DNA of 7,264 bases from Candidatus Aenigmatarchaeota archaeon (GTDB lineage Archaea > Aenigmatarchaeota > Aenigmatarchaeia > GW2011-AR5), in NCBI GenBank assembly GCA_016202845.1, contig JACQNW010000032.1, positions 1 through 7,264 on the forward strand, in the 5' to 3' direction. The position numbers were made by a program, and so were the translations under genes. The notes under the pieces are model-generated. The model had not been told where the DNA came from. It was given only the letters and a program-made list of their open reading frames with translations, and searched no databases. Below, piece after piece: positions 4,828-7,264 of the stretch (within the stretch, counting starts at the first letter, position 1; every line of letters starts with the position of its first letter).

Positions 4828-5265
4828 CTATTTGGCTTCTATATAATCTTTTAACCCTTGCAAATGAATTTCAAATGATTTTTCAACGCTTGATTTTAAT
4901 GGACGGGTAATAAATACGAATTTTCCTGAAAAAACTTCTCTGGATACTATCCTGGTCTTGTTTTTTCCTATATTTTGGAAGATAAAATCATGAACCCCGT
5001 TTATTCCCATTTTGCCAGAGCCTCTCCAGCTTATGAACTTATTTTTCTCCATCTTCAGGACAGTAGGCTGGACGTCCAGCGGCATGAAGGGTATAGTTCC
5101 CTTCAGAACCATCCTGAACTTCTTGCCAACTTCTAATTTTCCATCGAGCTTTGAATCTGTAATATTAGGAAAGGCCTTTGGCCAATTATTAACATCAACA
5201 AACACTTTCCATATCTGCTCAACGGGTTTGTTTATAACAATTTCTTTTTCTACGGTTATCTGCAT
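4828..5265 (-). CDS. SRPBCC-fold (START/polyketide-cyclase-like) ligand-binding protein
   Basis: In the 145-residue form the N-terminus VEKEIVINKPVEQIWKVFVD followed by NNWPKAFPNI is typical of the SRPBCC helix-grip fold, which encloses a hydrophobic ligand. Middle strands (FRMVLKGTIPF, ISWRGSG) and a C-terminal helix ending LQGLKDYIEAK complete the pattern. The ligand is unknown. The frame extends upstream to an ATG at 5370, but that extension is cysteine- and aromatic-rich and runs across a TATA box. The ATG at 5265 lies about 26 nt from that box, so a leaderless mRNA starting there is the better model. It is the first gene of the operon. Pairing with an SDR suggests a shared small lipophilic substrate (inference). 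Confidence 0.8.
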   Translation of the reverse strand: MQITVEKEIVINKPVEQIWKVFVDVNNWPKAFPNITDSKLDGKLEVGKKFRMVLKGTIPFMPLDVQPTVLKMEKNKFISWRGSGKMGINGVHDFIFQNIGKNKTRIVSREVFSGKFVFITRPLKSSVEKSFEIHLQGLKDYIEAK

Positions 5266-5286
5266 TAAGCTTACATAATCAGAAGG

Positions 5287-5296
5287 GATATAAAAT
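5287..5296 (-). promoter_or_regulatory. TATA box for the four-gene minus-strand operon
   Basis: The minus strand reads ATTTTATATC, centred about 26 nt before the ATG at 5265. This is the spacing expected for a leaderless archaeal transcript and is the reason for choosing that start. Confidence 0.55.
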
Positions 5297-5368
5297 ACAT
5301 GCAGAAAAAATTGTTCAAAGCAAGAAGTGTATACGGCAGTGGGGTAATAAAAAGTGGAACACAAAGAC

Positions 5369-5378
5369 AATAAAAAGT
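5369..5378 (+). promoter_or_regulatory. Possible TATA box for the purM-like gene
   Basis: AATAAAAAGT lies about 25 nt before the ATG at 5398, matching the leaderless spacing. The surrounding region is uniformly AT-rich, so the assignment is weak; ATTATAATTA at 5383-5392 is too close to the start codon to serve. Confidence 0.35.
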
Positions 5379-5397
5379 AAAGATTATAATTAAAAGA

Positions 5398-6513
5398 ATG
5401 CCTGGAGAAACATACGCCAATCTTGTTGATTATAAACGTTTAGATCCTGTCAAGCTGGCGGCAATGGAAATATTTACTACCACATTGATGCTTCCGGAAA
5501 GAATGCGAATAAGAGTAATGCCTGTTGGCGAATCCGGCATTGCATTCGAATTTCTTGATTATGATTTTTCTATAGGATTCAATGTAGAAGGACTTGGAAC
5601 GAAAAATCTTATTGCAGATTCCATGTATCAAACACTTTCTAGTATGGGTCATTCTACTCCTGAAGATGTGTATTATTCTATAGGTCGGGATACGGCTGCG
5701 ATGTCTGTTAATGACCTTTGCAGTTGCGGCGCTGATCCAATTGCATATGGGGATTTTCTTACAGCAGGAAGCAGCGACTGGTTTGAGGATGAAAAAAGAA
5801 ACAACGCTCTTTTGAGCGGTTATAAAATAGCTGCTGATCTAGGCGGTTTTTCTATTCCATGCGGAGAAACACCTGCCCTGCCAGGCGTAGTTGATCCGAA
5901 AACATTAGTTTTAGAGGGCGCGTCTTTGGGGTTGATTAAACCAAAGGAAAGATTAAGCTATGGGCAAAAAGTAAGAGCAGGCGACGTCATCTATGGATTG
6001 CCAAGCGGCGGCATAGCTGCAAACGGCATTTCAAAATCAAGGAAGATAGCAGCTAAATTATCTGATGGATATTTCACACTATTACCAAGCGGACGAGAGT
6101 TGGGACGGGCATTGCTTGATCCGACACCTATAATTGCCAGACCTGTTATAGAAATGTTTGATGAGGCTGATTTGCACTACGCATCGCCAATAACAGGCCA
6201 TGGATGGGCGAAAGTTGCAAGGCCTAGAGTAAGACCATTCAGATATGTCATTGAAACTTTGCCTGAAGTCCCAGAAGTGTTACAGTTTCTTGTTGAACAT
6301 GGCGCAAGCCATGGTTTTGATGTTTCTGACAAGGAAAACTATTCTGTGTGGAATATGGGAACTGTTGCAGCTCTAATTGCACCTCCAAATTCTGAAGCAA
6401 AGATGAGAGAAATCGCTGCGCGACATGGAATGGAACTACAGGTTCTTGGGCATGTAGAAGAAGGCGAGCAAGAAGTTTATCTTGCACCAAAAGATCTCAC
6501 ACTCGCTGTTTAA
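5398..6513 (+). CDS. purM: AIR synthase (phosphoribosylformylglycinamidine cyclo-ligase), PurM-like, divergent
   Basis: PurM closes the imidazole ring of aminoimidazole ribotide, using ATP, in purine synthesis. The 371 residues carry the PurM motif order: GLGTKNLIAD (65-74), DTAAMSVNDLCSCGADP (98-114), CGETPALPG (155-163), LPSGGIAANGIS (201-212), LLDPTPI (239-245), ITGHGWAKVARPR (265-277) and WNMGTVAAL (318-326). Several positions differ from bacterial PurM: GGET is CGET and ITGGG is ITGHG. Length is slightly above the usual 340 or so. It could be a true PurM or a related member of the PurM/SelD/HypE/ThiL ATP-binding superfamily with another substrate; the overall motif set favours PurM. No other purine gene is in the window. 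It is transcribed divergently from the SRPBCC operon, with the two starts 132 nt apart. Confidence 0.82.
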   Translation: MPGETYANLVDYKRLDPVKLAAMEIFTTTLMLPERMRIRVMPVGESGIAFEFLDYDFSIGFNVEGLGTKNLIADSMYQTLSSMGHSTPEDVYYSIGRDTAAMSVNDLCSCGADPIAYGDFLTAGSSDWFEDEKRNNALLSGYKIAADLGGFSIPCGETPALPGVVDPKTLVLEGASLGLIKPKERLSYGQKVRAGDVIYGLPSGGIAANGISKSRKIAAKLSDGYFTLLPSGRELGRALLDPTPIIARPVIEMFDEADLHYASPITGHGWAKVARPRVRPFRYVIETLPEVPEVLQFLVEHGASHGFDVSDKENYSVWNMGTVAALIAPPNSEAKMREIAARHGMELQVLGHVEEGEQEVYLAPKDLTLAV

Positions 6514-6535
6514 ATAAAACCAACCAATATCTATT

Positions 6536-7132
6536 ATGGAGAAAGCTGACTGGAAGAAAATAAGACTGATCTTGCTTGTTGTTTTACTTAATTCAGTCGG
6601 CTACAAGGCCGCGCAGTTTTTCAGGCCGGAAGGATTTATTATCATGACGCGGCTTGATTCTTTTGTCCCGTTCATTTCCTATTTTGTAATTCCTTATGCA
6701 CTGTATCCATTAGTGGTAAGCCTGCCATTTTATTTGTACTGGAAAGATTACAAGAAATACAAGACAATGGCTTTGTCTGTTGCAGCAGTTTTGCTGATAA
6801 GCGTGATGATTTATTTTGCATCCCAGACGCAGGTTACCAGGGCAGAGGTCCAGCCACAAAATGTGTTTGACGACCTTGTCCTGTTTGTATATTCATTGGA
6901 CAATCCTGTCAATGCCCTGCCGTCTTTGCACGTTTCTTTGCCTACATTGGCCACGCTTTTCATATTCCTGAGAAACAGAAAGCTGGGATTTTACATTACT
7001 CCTGTTACAATACTCATAATATTATCTACAATTTTCATAAAACAGCATGCTGTGCTGGATGTTTTTGCAGGATTGTTCCTTGCTTTCGCTGTTTTCAGAA
7101 TAAGGCATGTGTTTGACAAGGTAAAAATTTAA
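6536..7132 (+). CDS. PAP2-family membrane phosphatase or phosphotransferase
   Basis: A 198-residue integral membrane protein with about six hydrophobic segments (near 9-27, 44-66, 78-95, 134-146, 152-167 and 172-188). It carries the PAP2/type-2 phosphatidic acid phosphatase motifs: NALPSLHVSLP (126-136, H132) and the motif-3 form STIFIKQHAVLDVFAG (164-179, with H171 and D175), in which the usual Arg of SRxxxxxH is replaced. The first motif, KxxxxxxRP, is not clear; the FISYFVIPYALYP segment resembles the AUR1/inositol-phosphotransferase branch. The likely role is dephosphorylation or head-group transfer on a polyprenyl or phospholipid phosphate at the cell membrane. It starts 22 nt after the PurM-like gene and is probably co-transcribed with it. 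No Shine-Dalgarno is seen. Confidence 0.85.
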   Translation: MEKADWKKIRLILLVVLLNSVGYKAAQFFRPEGFIIMTRLDSFVPFISYFVIPYALYPLVVSLPFYLYWKDYKKYKTMALSVAAVLLISVMIYFASQTQVTRAEVQPQNVFDDLVLFVYSLDNPVNALPSLHVSLPTLATLFIFLRNRKLGFYITPVTILIILSTIFIKQHAVLDVFAGLFLAFAVFRIRHVFDKVKI

Positions 7133-7264
7133 ATTTCAATGCTTGATTCAAAGCCTGCTTTGATCAGCCTTAGCATAACATCTCCGTATTTGGTCTTTGC
7201 CTCACCATTGTCAGGGGAATGAAAATAGATTTGTATTCTTTATTTTGAAGCCAAACCTTTTACC
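7129..7264 (-). pseudogene. 3' end of a convergent gene, apparently frameshifted (partial)
   Basis: On the minus strand a frame ending EAKTKYGDVMLRLIKAGF...EI with a TAA at 7129-7131 is open for about 37 codons, then hits a stop at 7240-7242. Another frame, KRFGFKIKNTNLFSFP, is open from the right edge and ends where it meets the first. Losing one C from the CCCC run near 7214-7217 would join them into one continuous protein-like sequence. The stop overlaps that of the PAP2 gene within a palindromic AAATTTAAATTT, a usual arrangement for convergent genes. I do not recognise the family. A sequencing error, a real frameshift or chance are all possible. Confidence 0.35.

Noticed and set aside
5266..5370. 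N-terminal extension of the SRPBCC gene to the ATG at 5370
   Set aside because: The added residues are unlike the domain, and the stretch contains the TATA box placed correctly for a leaderless start at 5265.
1..7264. CRISPR array, tRNA gene, transposase or insertion sequence
   Set aside because: No regularly spaced repeats, cloverleaf sequence, transposase-like frame or terminal inverted repeats were found; the only mobile elements are the two homing introns.

Overview
The window looks archaeal, most likely from a DPANN lineage such as Woesearchaeota or Pacearchaeota (inference). The grounds are an archaeal 16S rRNA 5' end and core motifs on the minus strand, TATA boxes placed for leaderless transcripts, and bulge-helix-bulge (BHB) rRNA introns. 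No database search was possible. All E. coli numbering below comes from hand alignment.

Positions 1-2553 (minus) hold the 5' two-thirds of a 16S rRNA gene, whose 3' part lies beyond the left edge. It is interrupted by eleven insertions, each of which I can fold as a BHB-type archaeal intron. Nine carry no gene: eight are 28-44 nt and one is about 123 nt. Two, of about 678 and 599 nt, each encode a LAGLIDADG homing endonuclease. Removing all eleven (1,666 nt) leaves about 887 nt of ordinary archaeal 16S with the universal motifs restored. Some exons are tiny, the smallest only 5 nt. This is the main discovery in the window.

Positions 2554-3123 have no protein gene. Next to the 16S is a stem-rich leader. 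Further upstream, about 2793-3020 on the same strand, is a densely structured candidate noncoding RNA with its own TATA box. I could not assign it to a family.

Positions 3124-5265 (minus) hold a compact four-gene operon, transcribed in the order SRPBCC-domain protein, NAD-dependent epimerase/dehydratase (extended SDR), acylphosphatase-like protein, SLOG/DprA-like protein. Gaps are 11 nt or less, one junction is a TGATG overlap, and a TATA box sits about 26 nt before the first ATG. Divergently, 5398-7132 (plus) encode a PurM-like AIR synthase and a PAP2-family membrane phosphatase. At the right edge the minus strand shows the end of a convergent gene that would need one frameshift to read through.

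The rRNA and the surrounding metabolic genes have no obvious functional link. The two halves of the protein region look like small independent transcription units flanking a divergent promoter.
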